From: Pseudarthrobacter sp. NIBRBAC000502770
GTDB lineage: Bacteria > Actinomycetota > Actinomycetes > Actinomycetales > Micrococcaceae
NCBI RefSeq assembly: GCF_006517815.1
Contig: NZ_CP041198.1
Location: 806,001-870,000, forward strand
Direction of reading: 5' to 3'
Length of the DNA stretch: 64,000 nt
Made by a program: the position numbers and the translations under genes. Below, in pieces: positions 35,222 through 43,562 of the stretch. The notes below the pieces were generated by a model that was given only the letters and a program-made list of their open reading frames with translations, had not been told where the DNA came from and made no database searches. Numbering within the stretch: the first letter of the stretch is position 1; each line of letters starts with the position of its first letter.

Positions 35222-36004
35222 CTACAGGGTGACGTGTACGGCGGACTCGGGCAGCAGCTCCACGAACGCACGGGACGGCTGGACGCCGGCGCCCGTGCTT
35301 TCGGCGAAGGATTTGATGACAAACCCGGTGGCCAGGGTGTGCCACACGCGGACTTTCCGGAGCATGAAGTGCCCCACGCCCTTGAGCGAGACGTACTGCA
35401 TGCTCGCCGCGTCCGCGGACGCCCGGCGGGCAAAGGCCAGCGACTGCGAGGGGCTGGTCATATGGTCGGTGGTGCCATGGATGATCAGCACCTTCCGGCC
35501 GGCGACCCGGTAGGCAGGGGTTTCGGGGCTCAGCCATGGTGCCAGTGCCACCACGGCCTCCACCTGTGGGTGGTCCGCCGCGCACACGGCGGTCAGCCCG
35601 CCCATGGAGTGGCCCAGCAGGAACACGGGAACGCCCGGGTGGCGGTCCGCAATCTGCTGCAGCGCCCAGCGGGCATCCTGGAGCGGGGACATGTCGGAGC
35701 CGTTCCAGCCGCGGACGCTGTTGCGCAGGGACCACACCGCCAGCCCATGCTTCCGGCCGGCACGGTGCAGGTCCCTGGCGAAAGGGACCATCCTGGCCGG
35801 GCTAAGGTGCCGGGCCTCCACCGGATCCCGGCTGTGGGCCTTGCCGCCATGCAGGACCAGGACCACGCCCCGGGTGTTGCCGGATGCTTCAAGGACGCTC
35901 AGGACCGGCCGATGGGCGGAAACGCGCGGCACCTGCCCAGCCTGTACACCGCCCTTGTCGGGTGCTCCGTTTCTGCCGCCCCCATGCCCACCACGGTTGT
36001 CCAT
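35222..36004 (-). CDS. Alpha/beta hydrolase
   Basis: Serine hydrolase of 260 aa. Oxyanion region VVLVLHGGKAHS (about 46-57), nucleophile elbow VFLLGHSMGGLTAV (about 126-139), acid residue in VLIIHGTTDHMTSP and catalytic His in KGVGHFMLRK. The ATG at 36004 is chosen because GGGAGGAA precedes it by 6 bases; an in-frame ATG at 36067 would overlap the divergent promoter region. Acts on an unknown ester or lipid. The acyltransferase gene follows 11 bases downstream. Confidence 0.85.
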   Translation of the reverse strand: MDNRGGHGGGRNGAPDKGGVQAGQVPRVSAHRPVLSVLEASGNTRGVVLVLHGGKAHSRDPVEARHLSPARMVPFARDLHRAGRKHGLAVWSLRNSVRGWNGSDMSPLQDARWALQQIADRHPGVPVFLLGHSMGGLTAVCAADHPQVEAVVALAPWLSPETPAYRVAGRKVLIIHGTTDHMTSPSQSLAFARRASADAASMQYVSLKGVGHFMLRKVRVWHTLATGFVIKSFAESTGAGVQPSRAFVELLPESAVHVTL

Positions 36005-36086
36005 GCCAGGTTCCTCCCCATCCGATGGTCCATTTATAAACCCTATGGCGCCGCACGTAGAGTTCAACCATGAGGTTGTACTGCTG

Positions 36087-37616
36087 ATGGGCGCCGGTCA
36101 CTCCCACGCTTCCTTGGATCATTCGGAGCCGACGCCCCAGGCGATGGCTGCCCGCAGCAAGGCGAACCGGATCCTGGCCGCCGTGCTCATACCGCTGGCA
36201 CTGCTGACCCTGGCCGGAATGGCGGCGCTATGGCCATCCGGCAGCAAGGAAGGGGTTTCGCTCGCCAACCCGTACTCCACCGCCCCTGGCGTCACCTTCG
36301 ATACCGGCACCATCCAGAACGTGGTGACCGGGAACTGCATGCAGGGGAGTACCCAGCAAGGGCCGGCCCAACAGGCGCCCGGCCAGCAAGGGGGCAGCCA
36401 GCAAGGCGCGCAGCAGCCACCGGTCAAAGGCTCGGACTGCACCTTCGCCTACACCGAGCCCGACAAGGGCGGCAGCCCGGTCAAAGTGGTCATCAACCCG
36501 GATGTGGCCTCATCGCACGGTGTCAAGCCCGGAGACCAGATCCGCTACCTGAACCTGTCCAACGCCCAGGGCGCCGGCGGATCGCAGGGATCGCCGGCGT
36601 ACATCTTCGTGGACTTCGTCCGGACCCTTCCCATCATCCTGCTCGCCGTGCTGTACGCCGTGGTGGTCATCGCCGTCGCCAGGTGGCGCGGACTCCGGGC
36701 CCTGATCGGGCTGGTGGGGGCATACTTCGTGCTCGCGAACTTCCTGCTCCCGGGCCTGGTGGAGGGCAAACCGCCGCTGTTGTTGGCCCTGGTGGGATCC
36801 ACCGTGATCATGATCGGGGTGCTGTACTTCGCCCACGGGTTCTCCGCGCGCACGTCCACGGCGCTCCTGGGCACGGTCTTTGGACTGGCCATCACCGCCC
36901 TGCTCGCAGCTTGGGCTACGGATGCGGCCAACCTGGCCGGCGTCGGGAGCCACGACGCCGCCACCCTGGTGAACACGTCGTCCAACATCTCCATCTCCGG
37001 CGTGATCCTCTGCGGGCTCATCATTTCCGGCCTGGGCGTCCTCAACGATGTCACCATCACCCAGTCCTCAGCCGTGTGGGAGCTTTACGAGCTTGCACCG
37101 GCCAGCAGCGCCCGGAAGCTGTTCACTTCCGCCATGAGGATCGGCCGCGACCACATCGCATCCACGGTGTACACCATCGCGTTCGCCTACGCGGGCGCCG
37201 CGCTGCCCATCCTGATCATCGTCATGCTCTACGACCGGCCCCTGCTGGACACGCTCACCAGCGCCGAACTCTCCGAGGAGGTGATCCGGACGCTGGTGGG
37301 TTCCATCGGGCTGGTCCTGGCCATTCCGGTCACCACGCTGATCGCCGTGCTGGTGGTGAAGGCCACCGGGGTTCCGGTGCCGGGTCCCGTCCCGGCAGGC
37401 GGAGTCCATCCGCCCGTCGCCGGGCCAGGGGACGGAAAGCACGACGACGGGCACAGCCACGCGGACGACGTCGCGGACACCGGGGCGCTCGCCGCGGCCG
37501 TGCTTGAGGAACGCAGCCGGCGCGCCGCCGTCGAACCCGCCGCCGTGCACACCGACGCACCGGTGCCTCCGGAAGTACCCGCCACCCGCCGGGGCCGGCG
37601 GGCGGACCGCGGCTGA
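36087..37616 (+). CDS. YibE/F family membrane protein
   Basis: Membrane protein of 509 aa. It opens with MGAGHSHA, typical of actinobacterial YibE/F proteins, then one membrane helix (about 30-50), an extracytoplasmic domain (about 55-170) that includes a Gln/Pro/Gly-rich run and two cysteines (GNCMQ, GSDCTF), then about seven helices from residue 175 to 435 with ARWRGLRALIGLVGAYFVL, NDVTITQSSAVWEL and AFAYAGAALPILI. The C-terminal tail is charged and His/Asp-rich. ATG 36087 is preferred for the family start; ATG 36045 is possible. Function unknown in the family. Divergent from the hydrolase gene. Confidence 0.88.
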   Translation: MGAGHSHASLDHSEPTPQAMAARSKANRILAAVLIPLALLTLAGMAALWPSGSKEGVSLANPYSTAPGVTFDTGTIQNVVTGNCMQGSTQQGPAQQAPGQQGGSQQGAQQPPVKGSDCTFAYTEPDKGGSPVKVVINPDVASSHGVKPGDQIRYLNLSNAQGAGGSQGSPAYIFVDFVRTLPIILLAVLYAVVVIAVARWRGLRALIGLVGAYFVLANFLLPGLVEGKPPLLLALVGSTVIMIGVLYFAHGFSARTSTALLGTVFGLAITALLAAWATDAANLAGVGSHDAATLVNTSSNISISGVILCGLIISGLGVLNDVTITQSSAVWELYELAPASSARKLFTSAMRIGRDHIASTVYTIAFAYAGAALPILIIVMLYDRPLLDTLTSAELSEEVIRTLVGSIGLVLAIPVTTLIAVLVVKATGVPVPGPVPAGGVHPPVAGPGDGKHDDGHSHADDVADTGALAAAVLEERSRRAAVEPAAVHTDAPVPPEVPATRRGRRADRG

Positions 37617-37656
37617 CCTGCGGACCAGGGGCTGGACCGGCGTTCGCTGGAGGCGG

Positions 37657-38877
37657 CTACTGGTAGTCGGCCAGCCAGAGGTCCGGTCCGAAGACTTCGT
37701 ACTGGATGTCCTTCGCCCGGACACCTGCCCCCACCAGGGCGGACCGTACGGCCTGCATGAAGGGCACGGGACCGCAAAGGTAATACTCGGCGTCGGACGG
37801 CAACGAGATGTCCTTGACGTTCATGAAACCCGGGTGCACCGTACCGGCGTCGCTGTCCGCGGAGGAGCCTTCACCGGCCGGCTCCAGGAACCACGACGTG
37901 AGGGAGGCGTCAGCCAGCGCTGCAAGGTCGGCCGTCACCTGGTTCCGCAGGGCAAAGGAGGCCGGGGAGTCGGCCGCATGCAGGAACAGGACCTTCCGCT
38001 GGGAGCCGGACTTGACCAGGTGGGACAGCATGCCGGCCATGGGCGTGATGCCGATTCCCGCGCTCGCCAGCACCAGGGGCCGGTCCGTGTATTCCAGGAC
38101 GACGTCGCCGAAGGGGGCGGAGAGGGTGACCTCGTCGCCAACGTTGACGTGGTCGTGCAGGAGGTTGGACATTTCGCCGTCCGGCGCCCCCTCCGCGCGC
38201 ACCCGCTTGACGGCGAAGCGCCGGTGCTGGCCGTCGTCTGCCTGGGTCAGGCTGTACTGGCGGGGCTGCAGGACGCCGTCGGGCATCTGCATCCGGAGGG
38301 TGACGTACTGTCCCGGCAGCGATGGCTTGACTTCGCGCTCGTCGGTCCGCTCCACCACGAAACTGACAACGTCATCGGTTTCCTGGATCTTTTCGGCCAC
38401 ACGCCATGTGCGCCAGACAGTTTCCGGGCTGAGCCGGACGGCGTCGTACAGCCCGCGTTCCTTGTTGATGAGCATGTTGGCCATGAGCCAGTAGACCTCG
38501 TCCCAGGCCGCGGCCACCTCAGGTGTCACGGCGTCGCCCAGGACATCCACGATGGCCCACATCAGGTTGTCGTGGACCACCTGGTATTGCTCAGGACTCA
38601 GGCCCAGGGAGACGTGCTTGTGCGAAATGCGGGACAGCAGATGGTCCGGCAGGTGGGTGGGGTCGTTGACCAGGAAGCCGGCGAAAGCGGCAACCGAACC
38701 GGCCAGCGCCTGTTGCTGCCGGCCATCTGCCTGGTTGCCGCGGTTGAACAGGCCGTTGAGCAGCTCGGGATGTTCGCCGAACATGTGCTTGTAGAAACGG
38801 GACGCGATTTCCTGGGTGTGTTCGCCCACCACGGGAAGGGTGGCCTGGATGACGGGATATGAGGTCTCTGACAGCAT
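37657..38877 (-). CDS. hmp: Flavohaemoglobin, nitric oxide dioxygenase
   Basis: Protein of 406 aa that turns NO and O2 to nitrate with electrons from NAD(P)H. Globin domain about 1-140 with the proximal His (about 88, ISHKHVSLG) and TyrB10/GlnE7 region; FAD-binding domain about 150-260 with RQYSL (FAD motif RxYS); NAD domain from about 265 with ASAGIGITPMAGML and the C-terminal YLCGPVPFMQAV. ATG 38877 follows AAGGAGACAT. It protects against nitrosative stress; regulators such as NsrR are usual, but I did not recognise a site in the 133-bp region before dusB. Confidence 0.95.
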   Translation of the reverse strand: MLSETSYPVIQATLPVVGEHTQEIASRFYKHMFGEHPELLNGLFNRGNQADGRQQQALAGSVAAFAGFLVNDPTHLPDHLLSRISHKHVSLGLSPEQYQVVHDNLMWAIVDVLGDAVTPEVAAAWDEVYWLMANMLINKERGLYDAVRLSPETVWRTWRVAEKIQETDDVVSFVVERTDEREVKPSLPGQYVTLRMQMPDGVLQPRQYSLTQADDGQHRRFAVKRVRAEGAPDGEMSNLLHDHVNVGDEVTLSAPFGDVVLEYTDRPLVLASAGIGITPMAGMLSHLVKSGSQRKVLFLHAADSPASFALRNQVTADLAALADASLTSWFLEPAGEGSSADSDAGTVHPGFMNVKDISLPSDAEYYLCGPVPFMQAVRSALVGAGVRAKDIQYEVFGPDLWLADYQ

Positions 38878-39010
38878 GGGTATGTCTCCTTGAAGCGTCC
38901 TGGCTGGTGGTCCGTCCCCGCGCCACGCTAACAGCGGGCCGGAACGGGGGGTCAGGTACTTTGGCACTGGCCGGAAGCACCGATTTGCCCGGCTTTGCAA
39001 CAATGGACAG

Positions 39011-40189
39011 GTGACTGTTGCTGCAACTCCTCCCGCCCCCAAGCTGGAACTCCCGCCCCTGAAGCTGGGACCCATCACGGTGGACACCCCGGTGATCCTC
39101 GCCCCCATGGCCGGCATCACCAACTCCGCCTTCCGCAGGCTCTGCCGTGAATACGGCGGCGGCATGTATGTGGCGGAGATGGTCACCTCCCGTGCGCTGG
39201 TGGAGCGGACCCCCGAATCCCTCCGCATCATTTCGCATGACGACGACGAGAAAGTGCGGTCCGTCCAGCTCTACGGCGTGGACCCCGGCACGGTCGGCGC
39301 TGCCGTGCGGATGCTCGTGGAGGAAGACCGGGCCGACCACATCGACCTCAACTTCGGCTGCCCTGTCCCCAAGGTGACCCGGCGCGGCGGCGGCTCGGCA
39401 CTCCCCTGGAAGATCGATCTCTTCACCTCGATCGTGCAGACCGCCGTCAAGGAAGCCTCCAAGGGCAACGTTCCGCTGACCATCAAAATGCGCAAGGGCA
39501 TCGACGATGACCACCTGACGTACCTCGACGCCGGCCGCATCGCGCGCGACTCCGGTGTCGCCGCCGTCGCACTCCACGGCCGGACGGCCGCCCAGTTCTA
39601 TTCCGGCAAGGCCGACTGGTCCGCCATCGCCCGGCTCCGCGAGGCGCTGCCCGACATTCCGGTGCTGGGCAACGGCGATATCTGGTCCGCCGAGGACGCC
39701 GTCCGGATGGTTCGCGAAACCGGCGTGGACGGCGTGGTGGTGGGCCGCGGCTGCCAGGGCCGGCCGTGGCTCTTCGGTGACCTGCAGGCCGCGTTCGAAG
39801 GCAGCGACGTCCGGCACCGGCCCAACCTGCGCCAGGTGGCCGAAGGCGTGTACCGCCACGCCGAGCTCATGGTGGAAACCTTCGGCGACGAAGGTAAGGC
39901 GCTGCGTGAGATCCGCAAGCACATTGCCTGGTACTTCAAGGGCTACGTGGTGGGCGGGGAACTGCGCACGCGGCTTGCCCTGGTGACCAGCCTGGACGTA
40001 CTCCGGGACACTCTGGCCGAACTGGACCTGGACTCGCCCTACCCCGGGGTTGACGCCGAAGGCCCCCGCGGCCGCGCCGGCTCCCCGAAAAGGCCGGCCC
40101 TGCCCAAGGACTGGCTGGACTCCCGGGCACTCAACGAGGACCAGTCCAAGGACATTGCGGCAGCAGAACTGGACGTTTCCGGTGGCTGA
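39011..40189 (+). CDS. dusB: tRNA-dihydrouridine synthase
   Basis: FMN enzyme (392 aa) that reduces uridines in tRNA D-loops. The TIM-barrel start VILAPMAGITNSAFRRLC (about 29-46), catalytic Cys in NFGCPVPKVTRRGGGSAL (about 115-132), NGDIWSAEDA and VVVGRGCQGRPWLF are conserved. GTG start at 39011. Its last 8 bases overlap the start of dgt (GTGGCTGA), showing translational coupling, an arrangement common in actinobacteria. Confidence 0.95.
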   Translation: MTVAATPPAPKLELPPLKLGPITVDTPVILAPMAGITNSAFRRLCREYGGGMYVAEMVTSRALVERTPESLRIISHDDDEKVRSVQLYGVDPGTVGAAVRMLVEEDRADHIDLNFGCPVPKVTRRGGGSALPWKIDLFTSIVQTAVKEASKGNVPLTIKMRKGIDDDHLTYLDAGRIARDSGVAAVALHGRTAAQFYSGKADWSAIARLREALPDIPVLGNGDIWSAEDAVRMVRETGVDGVVVGRGCQGRPWLFGDLQAAFEGSDVRHRPNLRQVAEGVYRHAELMVETFGDEGKALREIRKHIAWYFKGYVVGGELRTRLALVTSLDVLRDTLAELDLDSPYPGVDAEGPRGRAGSPKRPALPKDWLDSRALNEDQSKDIAAAELDVSGG

Positions 40190-41501
40190 AGCTTCGGTTG
40201 CCGGGCACCGGCCCGCGGGAACCCCCACCGCGGCCCTGGCGCTGCCCGGTTACGACACGCACGATTCCGCCCGCTGGGTGGAGGAGCCGCCCAAGAACAC
40301 GTACCGCTCCGACTTCGAACGGGACAGGGCAAGGGTGCTGCATTCGTCCGCGCTGCGCCGGCTGGGCGCGAAAACCCAGGTAGTGGCCCCGGACACGGAC
40401 GACTTCGTGCGCACCCGCCTTACGCACAGCCTGGAAGTGGCGCAGGTGGGCCGCGAACTGGGCCGGGCCCTGGGCTGCGACCCGGACGTGGTGGACACGG
40501 CCTGCCTCAGCCATGACCTGGGCCACCCGCCCTTCGGCCACAACGGCGAGTCGGCGTTGAACGAGGTGGCACATGCCATCGGCGGCTTCGAGGGCAACGC
40601 CCAGACCCTCCGCCTGCTCACCCGGCTCGAGCCCAAGGTGCTCACGGCTGACGGCCGGCCCGCGGGCCTGAACCTCACCCGCGCAAGCCTTGACGCGGCG
40701 TCGAAATACCCCTGGTCAGCCCTGGAAGCGCCGGTGATCCACGGCCAGCGGACCAGCAAGTTCGGAGCCTACGAGGACGACCTCCCCATCTTCACCTGGC
40801 TCCGCGAAGGCGCCCCCGAACGCCGGAGCTGCCTGGAAGCCCAGGTCATGGACCTCGCGGACGACATCTCATACTCGGTGCACGACGTGGAGGACGCGAT
40901 TGTTGCCGGCCACTTCCAGCTGCGCTGGATGGACAACCCGGACCACCGCGCCCGCGTGGTGGGCTACGCCAAGCAGTGGTACCTGCCGCACAACGACCCC
41001 GCGGCCATCGATGCCGCACTGGCCCGGCTGGAGGCCACGGACGTCTGGGTGCGGGAGGCCGATGGCAGCCGTAAATCCATGGCGGCGCTGAAGAACATGA
41101 CCAGCCAGCTGATTGGCCGGTTCTGCCAGAGCGCCCTGGAAACCACCCGTGCCGTCTACGGGCCGGAAAACCTTACGCGCTATAACGCCGAACTCATGGT
41201 TCCCGACGAAACCGTCATGGAAATCGCGGTGATGAAGGGCCTGGCCACCACGTTCGTGATGACCACCGAGCACCGGCAGCCCATCTACGAGCGGCAGCGG
41301 GAAGTGCTCCACGCCCTGGTCACCGCCCTCAGCGCTACGGGAGACCGGCACCTGGAGCCGATGTTCGCGGCAGACTGGCGGGCGGCGGACGACGACGGCG
41401 CGCGCCTGCGCGTCGTCATCGACCAGGTGGCGTCCCTGACGGACGGCTCCGCGCTGGCCATGTACGAGCGCCTGGTGGGAAGCCTGCCCTCGCTCTGGTG
41501 A
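40182..41501 (+). CDS. dgt: Deoxyguanosinetriphosphate triphosphohydrolase-like protein
   Basis: HD-domain nucleotidase of 439 aa that hydrolyses dNTPs to deoxynucleosides and triphosphate. Metal-binding HD motif: His82 (TRLTHSLEVA), His111-Asp112 (SHDLGHPPFGHNGE), and a later Asp in DLADDISYSVHDVEDA. N-terminal YRSDFERDRARVLHSSALRRL is typical. GTG start at 40182 overlapping the dusB stop. In M. tuberculosis dgt is followed directly by dnaG; here a redox gene cluster lies between them. Confidence 0.94.
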   Translation: MAEASVAGHRPAGTPTAALALPGYDTHDSARWVEEPPKNTYRSDFERDRARVLHSSALRRLGAKTQVVAPDTDDFVRTRLTHSLEVAQVGRELGRALGCDPDVVDTACLSHDLGHPPFGHNGESALNEVAHAIGGFEGNAQTLRLLTRLEPKVLTADGRPAGLNLTRASLDAASKYPWSALEAPVIHGQRTSKFGAYEDDLPIFTWLREGAPERRSCLEAQVMDLADDISYSVHDVEDAIVAGHFQLRWMDNPDHRARVVGYAKQWYLPHNDPAAIDAALARLEATDVWVREADGSRKSMAALKNMTSQLIGRFCQSALETTRAVYGPENLTRYNAELMVPDETVMEIAVMKGLATTFVMTTEHRQPIYERQREVLHALVTALSATGDRHLEPMFAADWRAADDDGARLRVVIDQVASLTDGSALAMYERLVGSLPSLW

Positions 41502-41575
41502 CCAGCCCTGGTGCGGCCGGACTTCCCAACGATCAACAGCTTCCTTAAAGCATCTTCACAGGAAGGAGGCGCACC

Positions 41576-41599
41576 ATGGGAGGAAAGACAGGCCGCTAG
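41576..41599 (+). CDS. Seven-codon micro-ORF with very strong ribosome binding site
   Basis: ATG at 41576 begins a 7-codon frame (MGGKTGR) ending in TAG at 41597-41599. It is preceded at the right distance by GGAAGGAGG, the strongest Shine-Dalgarno in this region, and ends 14 bases before the start of the small exported protein, whose own site (CGGGAG) is weaker. It may be a translated leader peptide that couples ribosomes into the redox operon or regulates it. Whether it is made is unknown. Confidence 0.4.
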   Translation: MGGKTGR

Positions 41600-41613
41600 A
41601 ACGGGAGCTGGTC

Positions 41614-41925
41614 ATGAGTACTCGCAGCAGGGGCAAGCGCCTTGCCACCGGGATCACCGCGGCCGTGGGCGTTGGCAGCTTCGCCGCCGCCGGGGTCGCG
41701 GCATCCGCCGTCTACGCCGCAACGCCCTCCGTGATCGCCAGGACCACTCCCGTCACGGACACCAACGCCACACAGTCAAGCACGCCCAAGTCTGACGACG
41801 ATAACCGCGGGACCACCAAGAACAACACCTCACGCCGGTCGAAAACCTACGGCAGTTCCGGCGGCACCACGCCGGTCCAGCCGGGAAGCGGCAGTACTGT
41901 CCACGGCCGGTCATCGGGGTCCTGA
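41614..41925 (+). CDS. Small exported Ser/Thr-rich protein of the redox operon
   Basis: Unrecognised protein of 103 aa. A twin-basic start (MSTRSRGKRLATG) and hydrophobic stretch to about residue 36 (AASAVYAATPS) predict a Sec-type signal peptide. The mature part is short, low-complexity and rich in Ser, Thr, Gly and Asn, with no cysteine and no FMN-binding fold. It is the first full gene of an operon whose next member is ApbE; one base separates its stop from the apbE start. In similar clusters I would expect an FMN-binding-domain protein here, so this could be its remnant or a substitute; this is inference. Confidence 0.65.
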   Translation: MSTRSRGKRLATGITAAVGVGSFAAAGVAASAVYAATPSVIARTTPVTDTNATQSSTPKSDDDNRGTTKNNTSRRSKTYGSSGGTTPVQPGSGSTVHGRSSGS

Positions 41926-41926
41926 C

Positions 41927-43012
41927 ATGGCAGGCTCCGGCAGGGCCGCTCCCGGCGCAGCCGGCACCTGGACCGCCGAACATACTTCGCATGCGGGCAA
42001 CACTGCGTCGCCGGACAACACTGCACGGGCCAGCTGGACTGTCTGGGAACTTGAGGCATCGGTCACCGTCACCGATCCCGAACTGCTCGCCGCCGCCGAA
42101 GAGGCCGTCCGCGGCGTTGTAGCGGCAATCGACCTCGCCTGCAGCCGCTTCCGGGAAGACTCCGAACTGATGATGGGCCAGTCCCGGATGTCGCAGGGCG
42201 TAGGCGTCAGCCCCCTGTTCCGGCTTCTGCTCGAGCGCGCACTGGACGCGGCCCGGCTCACCGGCGGCGATGTGGACCCCACCCTCGGAGCTGAGCTGGC
42301 CGCCTTGGGCCATGGCCCGGAATGGCAGAGGCCCGGGCTCACCAGCATCCCGGTGCCGCTGCAGCCAGCACCTCCCCGGCGGCCTTCGGTACCGCGGGCA
42401 CCCGGCTGGACCCGCCTGAACCTCGACGCCTCGACCCTGACCCTCCCGGCCGGCCTCCGGCTGGACCTGGGAGCAACAGCAAAGGCAGTCTCAGCCGACC
42501 TCGCCGCTGCCGCCGTGCACCAGGCACTGGGTTGCGGGGTGCTCATCAGCCTGGGCGGCGACCTGGCCAGCGCAGGCCCGGGGCCGCGGGCGGACAGCGG
42601 GCCCGGCCAGTGGCAGGTCATGGTGCAGGACCTTCCTGCCGACCCCTGCCAGCAGGTCTCCCTGGCCCCGGGCTTTGCCCTGGCCACATCCAGTACGCAA
42701 AAGCGCCGCTGGAAGCACCAGGGGACCGAGGTGCACCACATCCTTGACCCCCGTTTTGGCCTGCCGGCCGAGCCGGTCTGGCGGTCGGTGACCGTTGCCG
42801 CCCCCACCTGCCTGGAAGCGAATGCGTTCAGCACGGCGGCAGTCGTCCGCGGCTTCGCTGCCGTGGACTGGTTCCGGGCCGAAGGCATTGCTGCCCGCCT
42901 GGTGGACGGCCGGGGCAGGGTGGTCACCACCGGGGACTGGCCTGCCGACAACGGCAGCCCTTCCCTGGCCGCCGGCGGAAGCTCCCATGCCGGGGGTGGC
43001 CGCCGTGGATGA
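41927..43012 (+). CDS. apbE: FAD:protein FMN transferase (ApbE family)
   Basis: Flavin transferase of 361 aa that attaches FMN from FAD to Thr/Ser residues of exported redox proteins. Family features: CSRFREDSEL near residue 66 (the SR/D substrate region), LDLGATAKAVSADLA (about 183-197, the GxxAKG-like loop with Ala for Gly), GVLISLGGDLA (about 206-216), ATSSTQKRRW and HHILDPRFGLPA (about 270-281), all forming the FAD and metal site. No clear signal peptide, so it may act in the cytoplasm or rely on another route. It overlaps the following gene. No protein with a clear flavinylation motif was found in the operon. Confidence 0.88.
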   Translation: MAGSGRAAPGAAGTWTAEHTSHAGNTASPDNTARASWTVWELEASVTVTDPELLAAAEEAVRGVVAAIDLACSRFREDSELMMGQSRMSQGVGVSPLFRLLLERALDAARLTGGDVDPTLGAELAALGHGPEWQRPGLTSIPVPLQPAPPRRPSVPRAPGWTRLNLDASTLTLPAGLRLDLGATAKAVSADLAAAAVHQALGCGVLISLGGDLASAGPGPRADSGPGQWQVMVQDLPADPCQQVSLAPGFALATSSTQKRRWKHQGTEVHHILDPRFGLPAEPVWRSVTVAAPTCLEANAFSTAAVVRGFAAVDWFRAEGIAARLVDGRGRVVTTGDWPADNGSPSLAAGGSSHAGGGRRG

Positions 43013-43562
43013 GGCAATGTGGGCGTTCGGGCGGGTCAGCGGCTTCGTGTCCCTGGCACTATTCACCGCGTCCGTGCTGCTGGGGATCCTCAACAGGTCC
43101 GGCCGCCCGCTGCTGGTGCTGCCCCGGTTCTCCATCAGCCTCCTGCACCGGAACATAGCGCTGCTCGCCACGGTGTTCCTGGGCCTGCACGTGGGATCCC
43201 TGCTCCTGGACTCGTTTGCCAAGCTGAACCCGGTGGACGTCGTCGTCCCGTTCCTGGGCTCGTACCAGCCGTTTTGGCAGGGACTGGGGACGGTGGCACT
43301 GGACCTCGTCCTCGCGGTGGTGGTGACGGGCCTGCTGCGGCACCGGATCGGGCAGCGCAGCTTCAAGGCCGTGCACTGGCTCAGCTACGGCGTCTGGCCG
43401 GTCGCCATGGCGCACGCCCTCGGCAACGGCACCGACGTCTCCAGCGGATGGTTCCTCCTGCTGGCCGTCGCGTCAGCGGTCGCCGTAGCGGCGGCCCTGC
43501 TGTGGCGCCTGAGCCCTTCCTTCCTCGAAACCTCCCATGCCAGGCAAGGACGCGTCCTGTGA
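42987..43562 (+). CDS. Ferric-reductase-like transmembrane haem protein
   Basis: Membrane protein of about 191 aa with five to six helices of the ferric reductase/YedZ-like b-type cytochrome type. Two histidine pairs suit bis-His haem ligation: LLHRNIALLATVFLGLHVGS (His 14 apart) and AVHWLSYGVWPVAMAHALGN (His 13 apart). No flavin or NAD domain is fused, so reducing power must come from a partner, presumably the next gene products. The start is uncertain: ATG 42987, GTG 43005 or ATG 43017, all overlapping or abutting the apbE stop (43012). Its stop overlaps the next start by four bases (GTGA). Confidence 0.82.
   Translation: MPGVAAVDEAMWAFGRVSGFVSLALFTASVLLGILNRSGRPLLVLPRFSISLLHRNIALLATVFLGLHVGSLLLDSFAKLNPVDVVVPFLGSYQPFWQGLGTVALDLVLAVVVTGLLRHRIGQRSFKAVHWLSYGVWPVAMAHALGNGTDVSSGWFLLLAVASAVAVAAALLWRLSPSFLETSHARQGRVL

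Noticed and set aside
38878..39010. NsrR-type operator between hmp and dusB
   Set aside because: No symmetric AT-rich NsrR-like motif was found in this G/C-rich gap.
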